Translations under genes and position numbers: made by a program
Shown: positions 1-5,396 of the stretch, piece after piece
Layout of the letters: each line of letters starts with the position of its first letter
Position numbering within the stretch: position 1 is the stretch's first letter
Source of the DNA: Actinomycetes bacterium
Lineage (GTDB): Bacteria > Actinomycetota > Coriobacteriia > Coriobacteriales > Eggerthellaceae
Direction of reading: 5' to 3'
DNA length: 7,023 nucleotides
Assembly: GCA_023403475.1 (NCBI GenBank)
Contig: JAEYEL010000040.1
Coordinates: 1 to 7,023 of the forward strand
The notes under the pieces: model-generated
Database searches by the model: none
What the model saw: only the letters and a program-made list of their open reading frames with translations
What the model was told of the DNA's origin: nothing

Positions 1-194
1 CCTATCAGCGAACCTTGAACAACGGCTTTAAGGGGATGGCGTTCTTCGTTGCCGCCTGCTCCGTTGTCGGCTTGCTGCTGCTGATTCCCTACAAAAGCAA
101 GAAGAAGGAACCGTCGGGCGAAGAAGAAGCTTCATGCCCGCCGTCGTCGAACTCATGCCCGACCTGCGCGCCAACAACTCCTGCGACATTCTGA
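1..194 (+). CDS. C-terminal end of a membrane transporter (MFS-like), partial
   Basis: An open frame enters from the left edge (first full codon at 3) and stops with TGA at 192-194. It reads as a short loop, then one strongly hydrophobic helix (about residues 12-29 of the visible part, ending LLLLIPY), then a basic cluster KSKKKE and an acidic stretch GEEEA. A last membrane helix followed by a charged cytoplasmic tail is typical of the C-terminus of major facilitator superfamily permeases, but one helix cannot define the family. The last 18 or so residues, rich in Cys, Pro, Ser and Thr, do not look like a transporter tail. They are the antisense of the HTH remnant on the other strand, so the original stop codon may have been lost when the two genes were joined. 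The substrate cannot be judged. Confidence 0.5.
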   Translation, partial: YQRTLNNGFKGMAFFVAACSVVGLLLLIPYKSKKKEPSGEEEASCPPSSNSCPTCAPTTPATF

Positions 195-309
195 GCGCCT
201 TGCGACGCACGCGAACGCAACCGACGATCTCGTCGGCGATCTCTCCTGACATTTTCTGGTCAGGCATTATCATGAAAGCCAGCACATCGCTCGGCTGATA
301 TTTAGCCAA
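28..309 (-). pseudogene. Truncated XRE-family HTH regulator remnant
   Basis: This minus-strand frame of 93 codons appears to start at a TTG (309-307) with only a weak purine-rich stretch upstream. Residues about 29-55 contain a recognisable first half of an XRE/Cro-type helix-turn-helix: VRVRRKALRMSQELLARRSG matches the usual pattern of a charged helix 1, then the S-Q-E-x-L-A-x-R-x-G helix 2 and turn. After residues SSTT (near position 137) the similarity ends: recognition helix and downstream helices are missing, and the rest is antisense of the transporter end, rich in Arg, Ser and Pro. HTH antitoxins of HigA/HipB type often start like this, but no toxin partner is visible. The simplest reading is a gene cut by a deletion that joined it to the transporter gene. 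A functional small protein is possible but unlikely, since the DNA-reading helix is incomplete. Confidence 0.5.
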
Positions 310-350
310 TACGGAGATAATTCTCTATTTCTAACTCATGTATTAGCTAA
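302..350. promoter_or_regulatory. Operator-like inverted repeat at the start of the HTH remnant
   Basis: TTAGCCAATAC (302-312) and GTATTAGCTAA (340-350) are inverted copies with one mismatch over 11 bp, separated by 27 bp. One arm covers the putative TTG start of the HTH remnant, the other overlaps its putative -35 region. XRE regulators often repress their own promoters through such dyads, so this may be the surviving autoregulatory operator. A direct repeat GCTAAGT (346-352 and 362-368) lies at its right side. The function is inferred. Confidence 0.4.
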
Positions 351-355
351 GTAAA
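328..355 (-). promoter_or_regulatory. Possible promoter of the HTH remnant
   Basis: On the minus strand TTTACT (complement of 350-355) and TAGAAA (complement of 328-333) each match the sigma-70 consensus at 4 of 6 bases and are 16 bp apart. They lie between the arms of the dyad at 302-350, which fits an autoregulated promoter. The local sequence is AT-rich compared with its surroundings. The match is modest and could be chance. Confidence 0.25.
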
Positions 356-384
356 ACGGTTGCTAAGTTGAGTTGAGCGCGAAG

Positions 385-468
385 CTTGGCAGGCTTTGGC
401 GGGCTTGGCAGGTTTGGCAGGCTTTGGCAGACCCAGCGGGCTTTGGCAGGTTTGGCGGGCTTGGCGAA
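385..468. repeat. Degenerate 9-10 bp tandem array (CTTTGGCRGG)
   Basis: About nine imperfect copies of CTTGGCAGG / CTTTGGCGGG stand head to tail, with units of 9 or 10 bp. The unit at 432-440 (CCCAGCGGG) is the most diverged. The upper strand is strongly G-rich over pyrimidine. The mixed unit length causes frame changes, so translated frames here are low-complexity and not credible proteins. It sits in the gap between the HTH remnant and the 3' end of the LysR gene. Confidence 0.75.
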
Positions 469-475
469 TGCAAAT

Positions 476-515
476 CGCCAGATCGCCAGGTCGCCAGATC
501 GCCAGATCGCCAGAT
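476..515. repeat. 8-bp tandem repeat (CGCCAGAT) x5
   Basis: Five consecutive 8-bp units CGCCAGAT run from 476 to 515; the second reads CGCCAGGT and the other four are identical. A broken sixth unit begins at 516 (CGCTATTG). It follows the 9-10 bp array directly. Near-identical copies suggest recent expansion by strand slippage, so copy number may vary between strains. No gene is disrupted. Confidence 0.85.
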
Positions 516-633
516 CGCTATTGCTGGTTGTCGTGAGCTGGGACATCGGACTGAATTGTGAACGCGTGGGCAATCCCTGCTAATTGCTCGAGGTTTTTCC
601 GAGGGGGCTGGCGGAAGAGCATTCCGAGCCTCT
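516..633. other. Gene-free stretch downstream of the LysR gene
   Basis: With the arrays on its left this completes a gene-free gap from 310 to 633. I see no convincing gene or RNA. The lysR transcript runs into it from the right, but there is no hairpin followed by a T-run on the minus strand. The only dyads are short: GAAGAG/CTCTTC near 614-634 and CTCG/CGAG near 587-603. Small open frames on the plus strand have no ribosome binding site and read through the repeats. Confidence 0.5.
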
Positions 634-1584
634 TCATTTGTCGCTATTCGCCGACTTCCCTCTACCGTCGCCCTTCAGGGAATCGAGCAGCACTTCTTTG
701 AACACGCTGGTGGCGTACCAAGGTTCGGTGCGCGGGGGGATGCCGAGGCTGATGGTGTATTTCGCTTTGCTCGAAAGGGGAACGAGGGCTATTCCGCGCT
801 CGGCCGCGCGGGAAAGCTCGGGGGCGTTTACGGGGGTGAATACGGCCCCTAGGCCTTCGGCCGCCATCGCGAGCAGGGTGACGATGCTTTCCGATGTGGC
901 CACCACTTTCGGGGAGATGCCGGCATTGCGCAGCTCCGAGTAGGCGATGCGCCCCGAAATGTCGTCGACGGTTCCCATGACGAACGGGCATCCCTCAAGC
1001 AGGCGAAGACCGTGCTTCGCCACCGCTTTCGCGGCCTCGTCGGAAGACATACCCGTTGCCTTTTCCAAAAGGCTTGTGCGCACGGCCAGCACTACCTCTT
1101 CTTCGTAAAGCGGGGTCACCTTGATGTCTGCGCGGTTGCCGCCAAAGCGTGCGATGACGGCGTCTACTTCCCCCTGCTCGGCCATGCGCAGAAGCTCGCG
1201 ATTGGTTCCTTCCGCCAAATGAACGCATATCTCGGGCATTTTTTTGGTGAGGGTGCGAATGACGCGCGGCATAATGAGCCGCCCGCGCATGAGCGAAACG
1301 CCCACCTTGAGCGTGCCGGCTCCGCTGCCGGTCGCCTCTCCTATTTGGCGCAGCATGTCGCGCTGGGCTTGGCGCTGCTCGCGCACGTACAGCAGAAACG
1401 CCATGCCGGCGGGGGTGAGCGCAAGGGGAACGCTGCGCACGAAGAGCTTGGCGTCCACGTCTTTTTCCAGCGCAGCCAAGCGAGCGCTTAGCGCCTGTTG
1501 GGAAATTTGCAGGTTCTCGGCGGCTTTGGTGAAGTTGCCCGTTTCCGCCAGCTCCGCGAACCAATCCCAGCTTTCCAGCGCCAT
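634..1584 (-). CDS. LysR-family transcriptional regulator
   Basis: This 316-residue protein has the standard length and layout of the LysR family. Residues 1-60 form the winged HTH: a helix with WDWFAELAETGNFTKAAENL, the recognition part ISQQALSARLAALEKDV, and the wing ending LFVRSVPLALTPAG. A linker helix rich in Arg and Gln follows (about 65-85). From residue 90 the effector-binding domain begins (TLKVGVSLMRGRLIMPRVI) and runs to the end. I chose the second ATG (1584) because the AAGGAAGG ribosome site lies about 7 bases before it; the first ATG (1590) directly abuts that site. The gene is divergent from the TAXI binding-protein gene across 291 bp, the classic arrangement in which a LysR protein controls the neighbouring genes and itself. 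The effector is unknown; the imported solute is the obvious candidate. A charged C-terminal tail (GDGRGKSANSDK) follows the domain. Confidence 0.93.
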   Translation of the reverse strand: MALESWDWFAELAETGNFTKAAENLQISQQALSARLAALEKDVDAKLFVRSVPLALTPAGMAFLLYVREQRQAQRDMLRQIGEATGSGAGTLKVGVSLMRGRLIMPRVIRTLTKKMPEICVHLAEGTNRELLRMAEQGEVDAVIARFGGNRADIKVTPLYEEEVVLAVRTSLLEKATGMSSDEAAKAVAKHGLRLLEGCPFVMGTVDDISGRIAYSELRNAGISPKVVATSESIVTLLAMAAEGLGAVFTPVNAPELSRAAERGIALVPLSSKAKYTISLGIPPRTEPWYATSVFKEVLLDSLKGDGRGKSANSDK

Positions 1585-1624
1585 GACCATCCCTTCCTTG
1601 AGGCATTAGGGCAATGGGGGCGTG

Positions 1625-1711
1625 CCCACTATTTCAGCCGACGTTTCCAGTTGGCGTTTCGTCCGTCATCCCATTCGCCCATCATCCCAATTGGCGTTTC
1701 ACCCACTATTT
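1625..1711. repeat. Mirror-ordered direct repeats in the divergent control region
   Basis: Three short motifs each occur twice, in the same orientation but in mirrored order. CCCACTATTT is at 1625-1634 and 1702-1711, TTGGCGTTTC at 1651-1660 and 1691-1700, and TCATCCCA at 1666-1673 and 1682-1689. All pairs are exact. They lie between the two divergent genes, upstream of the putative activator site. They may be protein-binding sites or the trace of local duplications. No similar arrangement is known to me. Confidence 0.65.
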
Positions 1712-1726
1712 TTGTTACGTCACAAA
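1711..1726. promoter_or_regulatory. Near-perfect 16-bp palindrome, candidate LysR recognition site
   Basis: TTTGTTAC (1711-1718) faces GTCACAAA (1719-1726), matching at 7 of 8 positions as an inverted repeat. Its centre lies about 58 bp upstream of the start site expected from the TATAAA box at 1765. LysR proteins usually bind a high-affinity dyad near -65, so position and symmetry fit a recognition binding site for the divergent regulator. The assignment is inference. Confidence 0.45.
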
Positions 1727-1743
1727 GAATTTTACCGTTTCGT

Positions 1744-1763
1744 AAAGTTTTCGGGAAAATTTC
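1744..1763. promoter_or_regulatory. Second dyad overlapping the -35 region, candidate LysR activation site
   Basis: AAAGTTTTC (1744-1752) and GAAAATTTC (1755-1763) are inverted copies with two mismatches in nine, with GG between them. The site spans roughly -33 to -14 of the predicted promoter, where LysR proteins make their effector-dependent activation contact. No good -35 hexamer is present here, consistent with a promoter that needs an activator. Confidence 0.4.
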
Positions 1764-1764
1764 C

Positions 1765-1770
1765 TATAAA
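1765..1770 (+). promoter_or_regulatory. -10 box of the TAXI transporter promoter
   Basis: TATAAA sits in the most AT-rich part of the divergent gap, about 105 bp before the binding-protein start codon. The hexamer at the proper -35 distance (GTAAAG or neighbours) is poor. Transcription would begin near 1777 and leave a leader of about 100 nt. Confidence 0.45.
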
Positions 1771-1797
1771 ATTCAACGCTATGGTTGCAGGACGGGT

Positions 1798-1842
1798 TTC
1801 CGCGCGGGGCGGAAGCGCTGCGGCTTCATGTATGACTACATG
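1798..1842 (+). promoter_or_regulatory. Two leader hairpins upstream of the binding-protein gene
   Basis: Within the predicted 5' leader, TTCCGC (1798-1803) pairs with GCGGAA (1809-1814) over a 5-nt loop, and CATGTA (1827-1832) pairs with TACATG (1837-1842) over a tetraloop. Both are short but perfect. They end 18 nt before the GGAGG site, leaving it free. They may protect the 5' end of the mRNA; no known riboswitch fold is recognised. Confidence 0.35.
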
Positions 1843-1875
1843 CGCGACTACGAACGACAAGGGAGGAACAAGAAC

Positions 1876-2874
1876 ATGAACAAGAAGCTTATTGCCGTTC
1901 TTGCCACCGCGTTCGCTGCCGTTTTGGCCTTGGGCCTGGTCGGCTGCGGCGGTGGAAACAGCGGCGGAAACGGCGGCGGCGATGCAAGCGGCGAAACTGC
2001 CAAACTCAGGTTCGTCACCGGCGGCGAGTCCGGCACCTACTACGCCTACGGCAGCGTGCTTGCCCAGTATGCCACCAACGGCGATTACGGCGTGGCCGTG
2101 ACGGCGCTTTCCGGAAACGGAAGCCAGGCCAACGTTCAGGCGCTCGAAGACGGCGACGCCGACCTCGCCTTCTGCCAGTCCGACGTGCTGGCTTACGCCT
2201 ATGATGGTACGAACCTCTTTGACGGCGCGGCCTACAAGGACTTCTCCGTCGTGGCCAACCTCTATCAGGAACAGGTGCAGATAGTCACCTGCAACCCCAA
2301 CATCAAGACGGTTGCCGACCTGAAGGGCAAGACCGTGTCGGTGGGTGCTGCCGGTTCGGGCGTGTACTTCAACGCCATTGACGTGCTTACCGCCTACGAT
2401 CTTACGCTCAATGATATCGAGCCGGTGTATCAGAGCTTCGGCGATTCTGCCGACTCGCTGAAAGACGACAAGATCGATGCGGCATTCATTGTGGCGGGTG
2501 CTCCCACCACGGCCATCACCGACCTGTCAACCACCAAGAAAGCCTATCTGGTTTCCATGGATGAAGAGCATGTCGAGAAGCTTTTGAAGGCTTCCCCCTA
2601 TTATGCCAAAGACGTTATCAAGGCCGACGTCTACGGCCTCGATGCCGATGTGACCACCGTTTCAGTGGGCGCCGTGGTCATCGTCAACAACAGCGTTTCC
2701 GAAGATGCCGTCTACGGCTTCACGAAGTCGCTGTTCGAGGGAGCCAAGGACAACGTGGAGGCTCATGCCAAGTATAAAGAACTCGACGCGAAGAACGCCT
2801 CTTCCATAGCCACGGTTCCATATCATCCTGGTGCCGCCAAGTATTACAGCGAGCAGGGCATCACGGTCAAGTAA
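1876..2874 (+). CDS. TAXI-family TRAP transporter solute-binding lipoprotein
   Basis: This 332-residue extracytoplasmic receptor of a TRAP-TAXI transporter binds a solute outside the membrane and passes it to the permease. Residues 1-24 are a lipoprotein signal: MNKK, a hydrophobic core, and the lipobox LVGC with Cys24 as the lipidation site. A Gly/Ser/Asn-rich linker (25-40) tethers the domain. The family signature TGGESGTYYAYGSVLA is at 48-63, a second conserved element SVGAAGSGV at 155-163, and the typical end VPYHPGAAKYYSEQG at 314-328. The start at 1876 is chosen because GGGAGG (1861-1866) precedes it by 9 bases and it begins exactly with the signal peptide; the frame is open upstream (ATG at 1828) but without a ribosome site. 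It is divergent from the LysR gene and is followed after 336 nt by the fused permease. The ligand cannot be read from sequence; characterised TAXI receptors bind small carboxylates or amino acids such as glutamate. Confidence 0.95.
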   Translation: MNKKLIAVLATAFAAVLALGLVGCGGGNSGGNGGGDASGETAKLRFVTGGESGTYYAYGSVLAQYATNGDYGVAVTALSGNGSQANVQALEDGDADLAFCQSDVLAYAYDGTNLFDGAAYKDFSVVANLYQEQVQIVTCNPNIKTVADLKGKTVSVGAAGSGVYFNAIDVLTAYDLTLNDIEPVYQSFGDSADSLKDDKIDAAFIVAGAPTTAITDLSTTKKAYLVSMDEEHVEKLLKASPYYAKDVIKADVYGLDADVTTVSVGAVVIVNNSVSEDAVYGFTKSLFEGAKDNVEAHAKYKELDAKNASSIATVPYHPGAAKYYSEQGITVK

Positions 2875-2876
2875 CG

Positions 2877-2892
2877 CGGGCTTTCGCGCCCG
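2877..2892 (+). other. Short hairpin just after the binding-protein stop codon
   Basis: CGGGC (2877-2881) pairs with GCCCG (2888-2892) across a 6-nt loop, starting 3 nt after the TAA. It is GC-only but short and has no T-run, so it is at best a weak 3'-end stabiliser or partial terminator. Confidence 0.3.
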
Positions 2893-2924
2893 ACAGGGGG
2901 GCTTGAGGAAAGCTCCGTTTTGTA

Positions 2925-2965
2925 GGGAGGCTGTATCAGGGGCGATGCTTTTGATACGGCTTCCC
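2925..2965 (+). other. 14-bp RNA hairpin in the binding protein-permease gap
   Basis: GGGAGGCTGTATCA (2925-2938) can pair with TGATACGGCTTCCC (2952-2965) over its whole length. Twelve pairs are Watson-Crick and two are G-U wobbles; the loop is 13 nt. Because the two differences are wobble-compatible only in the plus-strand RNA, the structure looks selected as RNA rather than as DNA. No T-run follows, so it is not a standard terminator. It could hold back 3' exonucleases and raise the amount of binding-protein mRNA over permease mRNA. Confidence 0.55.
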
Positions 2966-2996
2966 ATCATTCTGAGACAGGCGTGACATGCGAGGC

Positions 2997-3019
2997 CTGC
3001 AGCGGAAACGCCGTTGCAG
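2997..3019 (+). other. 9-bp hairpin in the binding protein-permease gap
   Basis: CTGCAGCGG (2997-3005) pairs with CCGTTGCAG (3011-3019) over a 5-nt loop, with a single G-U pair. It is the third hairpin of the intercistronic series and abuts the repeat region that follows. Confidence 0.4.
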
Positions 3020-3147
3020 ATCCGCTTGGCGGTTGGCGTTTTGAGCCTACGGCGGGCTTTTGGGCTTACAACAGGCGTTTTGAACCCGCAATGGACGTCT
3101 AGGTTCGCGATGGGCGTTTGTTTTGGATCCGCAACGGGCGTTTGCGC
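3019..3147. repeat. Degenerate repeat of about 19.5-bp period, six copies
   Basis: Cores resembling GGCGTTT begin at 3035, 3074, 3113 and 3137, with weaker cores at 3055 (GGCTTTT) and 3094 (GACGTCT). The steps are therefore 20, 19, 20, 19 and 24 bp. Units loosely follow a pattern of CCGCAAYGGGCGTTTTG, and neighbouring ends often read GAACCC or GATCC. The last unit (3128-3147) has an inverted partner that forms the large hairpin. The array lies upstream of the permease start, outside any gene. Its role is unknown. Confidence 0.6.
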
Positions 3148-3175
3148 GATGAACGGCGCAAACGCCCGTTGCGGA
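3128..3175 (+). other. Perfect 20-bp hairpin upstream of the permease gene
   Basis: The 20 bases at 3128-3147 are the exact reverse complement of those at 3156-3175, with an 8-nt loop (GATGAACG) between. The stem is very GC-rich (core AACGGGCGTTTGCGC) and would be highly stable in RNA. It ends 25 nt before the AGGAG site of the permease. No T-run follows on either strand, so classical intrinsic termination is unlikely. It may block decay or read-through between the abundant binding protein and the scarce permease, or be a DNA-level element built from the repeat unit. Confidence 0.75.
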
Positions 3176-3210
3176 CGTAAAACCCCCGATACGTGCAGCA
3201 AGGAGAAATT

Positions 3211-5388
3211 ATGGGACTGTTCAAAAAAAAGGATCAGCAGGCGAAGGGGGTGCCGGACGACGACGGCATATTGGTTCCTTCGGTAGTGGAGGACGGCAAG
3301 GTCGACGTAGACGAGGTCATGCGCAAGTACGACAAGGAGTCGAACACGCGCATCTGGGAAGGTGTTCCCAAGGTCGTCGTCACGGTGGTCATGGTGGTGT
3401 TTTCGGTGTACTGCGTGGCCATGACGCTGCTTTCCACCGAACAGGCCGAAGCCCGTCTCGCACGTTTCGTGGCATTCGTCATCGTCATCGGCTTCATGAT
3501 GTACCCGGCGCGCAAGACCCATCACAAAGTGAACCGCATTCCGTGGTACGACGTCGTTTTGGCGGTAGCTGGGTTCGCGTCGTTCATGTACTTCGCCGTG
3601 AACTGCACCGACATTCTTCTCATGGGCGCTCGCATTCAGCCCGTGCACGTTGTTTTGGGTGTCATCGGCATCGTGGTTCTGGTGGAGCTTTGCCGCCGCT
3701 GCGTGGGCCTGCCCATCATCATCGTGGTGGGGTGCCTTGTCATCTACGCGTTCTACTGGCAGATATCGTCTTCGGGCAATCCTGACCTTTACGTGTCGCT
3801 GCGCAAAATAGTACAGAAGCTGTTCTATACCACGTCGGGCGTTATCGGTGTGCCCATCAACGTGTGCTACACCTACATCGTGCTCTTCATCATCTTCGGC
3901 GCATTTTTGGAACGCACGGGCATAGCGAATTTCTTCATTGCGCTGGCGAACCGCATTGCCGGCTGGTCGAGCGGCGGCGCTGCGAAGGTGGCCGTTATCG
4001 CATCGGCTTTGTGCGGCATGGTGTCGGGTTCTTCGGTGGGCAACACCGTAACCACCGGATCGGTCACCATTCCCATGATGAAGAAGGTGGGCTACAAGCC
4101 CGAATTCGCAGGTGCGGTCGAGGCTGCTTCGTCTTCGGGCGGGCAGATCATGCCGCCCATCATGGGCGCGGCGGCATTCCTTATGGCCGAATACATCGGC
4201 ATTCCCTACATCGAAGTTGCCACCAAGGCCATCGTTCCTGCGCTGCTTTACTTCGCGGGCATCTTCATCGCGGTGCATCTTGAGGCCAAAAAGCTCGGGC
4301 TTAAGGGCGTGCCGAAAGAGGAAATGCCCAAGGGAAGCTATCTACTCAAGAACTGCTACCTTATCCTTCCGCTCGTGCTTTTGGTGTGGCTTGTATCGTC
4401 GGGCGTGCGCACCATGGCTGCAAGCGCCGCCATTTCCATTATGGGCGCGTTCGTCATCGGGTTCATCAACTTCCTGTTCACCAACTGGCAGGAGCGTGCA
4501 GAGGGCGAGAAGTTCGGCACGGTGCTAGTGGAAACGCTGAAAGTTGCCCTGTTCGCGGCGATCGACTCGTTTTCCGCCGGGGCGAAGAACTGCATCGCGG
4601 TGGCCGTGGCGTGTGCTATGGCGGGCATGATAGCGGGCTGCATCACGGTTACGGGCCTTGCCTCCACCATCATCAACGTGATCGTGCTCATGGCGGGCGA
4701 CTACGTTATCGTCGGCCTCGTGTTCACCATGATCTGCTGTCTTATCTTGGGCATGGGCGTGCCCACGACGGCGAATTACTGCATCATGGCCTCCACCTGC
4801 GCACCCATTCTCATACAACTGGGCATCGACCCCATATGCGCGCATTTCTTCGTGTTCTACTTCGGTATCGCCGCCGATATTACCCCGCCGGTGGCATTGG
4901 CGGCCTATGCCGCAAGCGCCATAGCCAAGTCAAGGCCTATGGCCACGGCTGTGAACGCCACCAAACTGGGCATCGCCAAGTTCGTGGTGCCCTATATTTT
5001 CGCGTTCAGCCCGATTCTGCTTTTGGTGGGAGATAACGTGACGCTGCCGGCGGTGCTTTTGAACACCTGCACGGCGCTTGTGGGCGTGTTCGGCTTGCAA
5101 TGCGCGCTCACGAACACGCTGTTCCACCGCCATGTGAACCCGCTCATTCGCATCGTGCTTGCGGCGGGCGGTTTGGGAATGATGATACCGGGCACGTTGA
5201 GCGACCTTGTCGGCTTGGCCGTTATCGTGCTCATGTGCGGCGTGCAATGGCTGCTGGCGAAAAGGACGCGCAAAGACGATGAGGGTGCAGGTCCGGGTTC
5301 GGACTTAGGTCCGGGAGCGGGCGCGGGCGCGAACCTGGGAGCGGGCGCGGGTTCGCAGGATGAGGAACTGGCCGAGGCGCGCGTGTAG
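3211..5388 (+). CDS. TRAP transporter permease, 4TM/12TM fusion (TAXI-associated)
   Basis: This 725-residue membrane protein fuses the small (DctQ-like) and large (DctM-like) TRAP subunits, as is usual for TAXI systems, and carries out ion-gradient-driven uptake of the solute delivered by the adjacent lipoprotein. Residues 1-50 are a charged cytoplasmic N-terminus. Helices at about 54-74, 86-98, 113-130, 146-160 and 168-183 form the small-subunit part. From about 205 the large subunit follows, with its two pseudo-repeated signatures: VSGSSVGNTVTTGSVTIPMM (271-290) with SSSGGQIMPPIMGAAAFLMA (307-326), and GMGVPTTANYCIM (514-526) with FGIAADITPPVALAAYAASA (551-570). Helices at about 591-683 form the C-terminal part. 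The start at 3211 follows AGGAG (3201-3205) by 5 bases; an in-frame GTG at 3193 lies before that site. The last 35 residues are an unusual Gly/Ala/Pro-rich, acidic tail not expected in the family. Confidence 0.96.
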   Translation: MGLFKKKDQQAKGVPDDDGILVPSVVEDGKVDVDEVMRKYDKESNTRIWEGVPKVVVTVVMVVFSVYCVAMTLLSTEQAEARLARFVAFVIVIGFMMYPARKTHHKVNRIPWYDVVLAVAGFASFMYFAVNCTDILLMGARIQPVHVVLGVIGIVVLVELCRRCVGLPIIIVVGCLVIYAFYWQISSSGNPDLYVSLRKIVQKLFYTTSGVIGVPINVCYTYIVLFIIFGAFLERTGIANFFIALANRIAGWSSGGAAKVAVIASALCGMVSGSSVGNTVTTGSVTIPMMKKVGYKPEFAGAVEAASSSGGQIMPPIMGAAAFLMAEYIGIPYIEVATKAIVPALLYFAGIFIAVHLEAKKLGLKGVPKEEMPKGSYLLKNCYLILPLVLLVWLVSSGVRTMAASAAISIMGAFVIGFINFLFTNWQERAEGEKFGTVLVETLKVALFAAIDSFSAGAKNCIAVAVACAMAGMIAGCITVTGLASTIINVIVLMAGDYVIVGLVFTMICCLILGMGVPTTANYCIMASTCAPILIQLGIDPICAHFFVFYFGIAADITPPVALAAYAASAIAKSRPMATAVNATKLGIAKFVVPYIFAFSPILLLVGDNVTLPAVLLNTCTALVGVFGLQCALTNTLFHRHVNPLIRIVLAAGGLGMMIPGTLSDLVGLAVIVLMCGVQWLLAKRTRKDDEGAGPGSDLGPGAGAGANLGAGAGSQDEELAEARV
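5282..5355 (+). repeat. Coding repeats for the Gly/Ala tail of the permease
   Basis: GGTCCGGG occurs at 5290-5297 and 5308-5315, and the 15-mer GGGAGCGGGCGCGGG at 5313-5327 and 5337-5351, 24 bp apart. The intervals (18 and 24) are multiples of three, so copy changes keep the frame. They encode residues about 692-714 (GAGPG, GPGAGAGANLGAGAG). The tail looks like a slippage-built addition after the last helix, at the cytoplasmic or exposed end of the permease. Confidence 0.6.
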
Positions 5389-5396
5389 GTTTATGC

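Noticed and set aside
476..515. CRISPR-like array
   Set aside because: Units are 8 bp head to tail without spacers; no cas gene in view.
373..583. Small plus-strand open frames through the repeat arrays
   Set aside because: Low-complexity translations generated by 8- and 9-10-bp units, no ribosome binding site, no match to any protein pattern.
1498..1875. N-terminal extension of the receptor frame
   Set aside because: The frame is open upstream, but it runs antisense through the LysR start and the promoter; the signal peptide and GGAGG site define 1876.
2925..2965. Rho-independent terminator after the receptor gene
   Set aside because: The stem is strong but no T-run follows on the plus strand, and the permease gene downstream needs transcription.
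3193..3210. GTG start six codons upstream for the permease
   Set aside because: The AGGAG site lies downstream of the GTG and is well spaced for ATG at 3211.
2662..4278. Long minus-strand open frame (538 codons) opposite the receptor end and permease
   Set aside because: It covers the antisense of well-supported TAXI and TRAP coding sequence, is rich in His, Arg and Asp with no domain pattern, and has no ribosome site; it is a by-product of GC-rich codon use.
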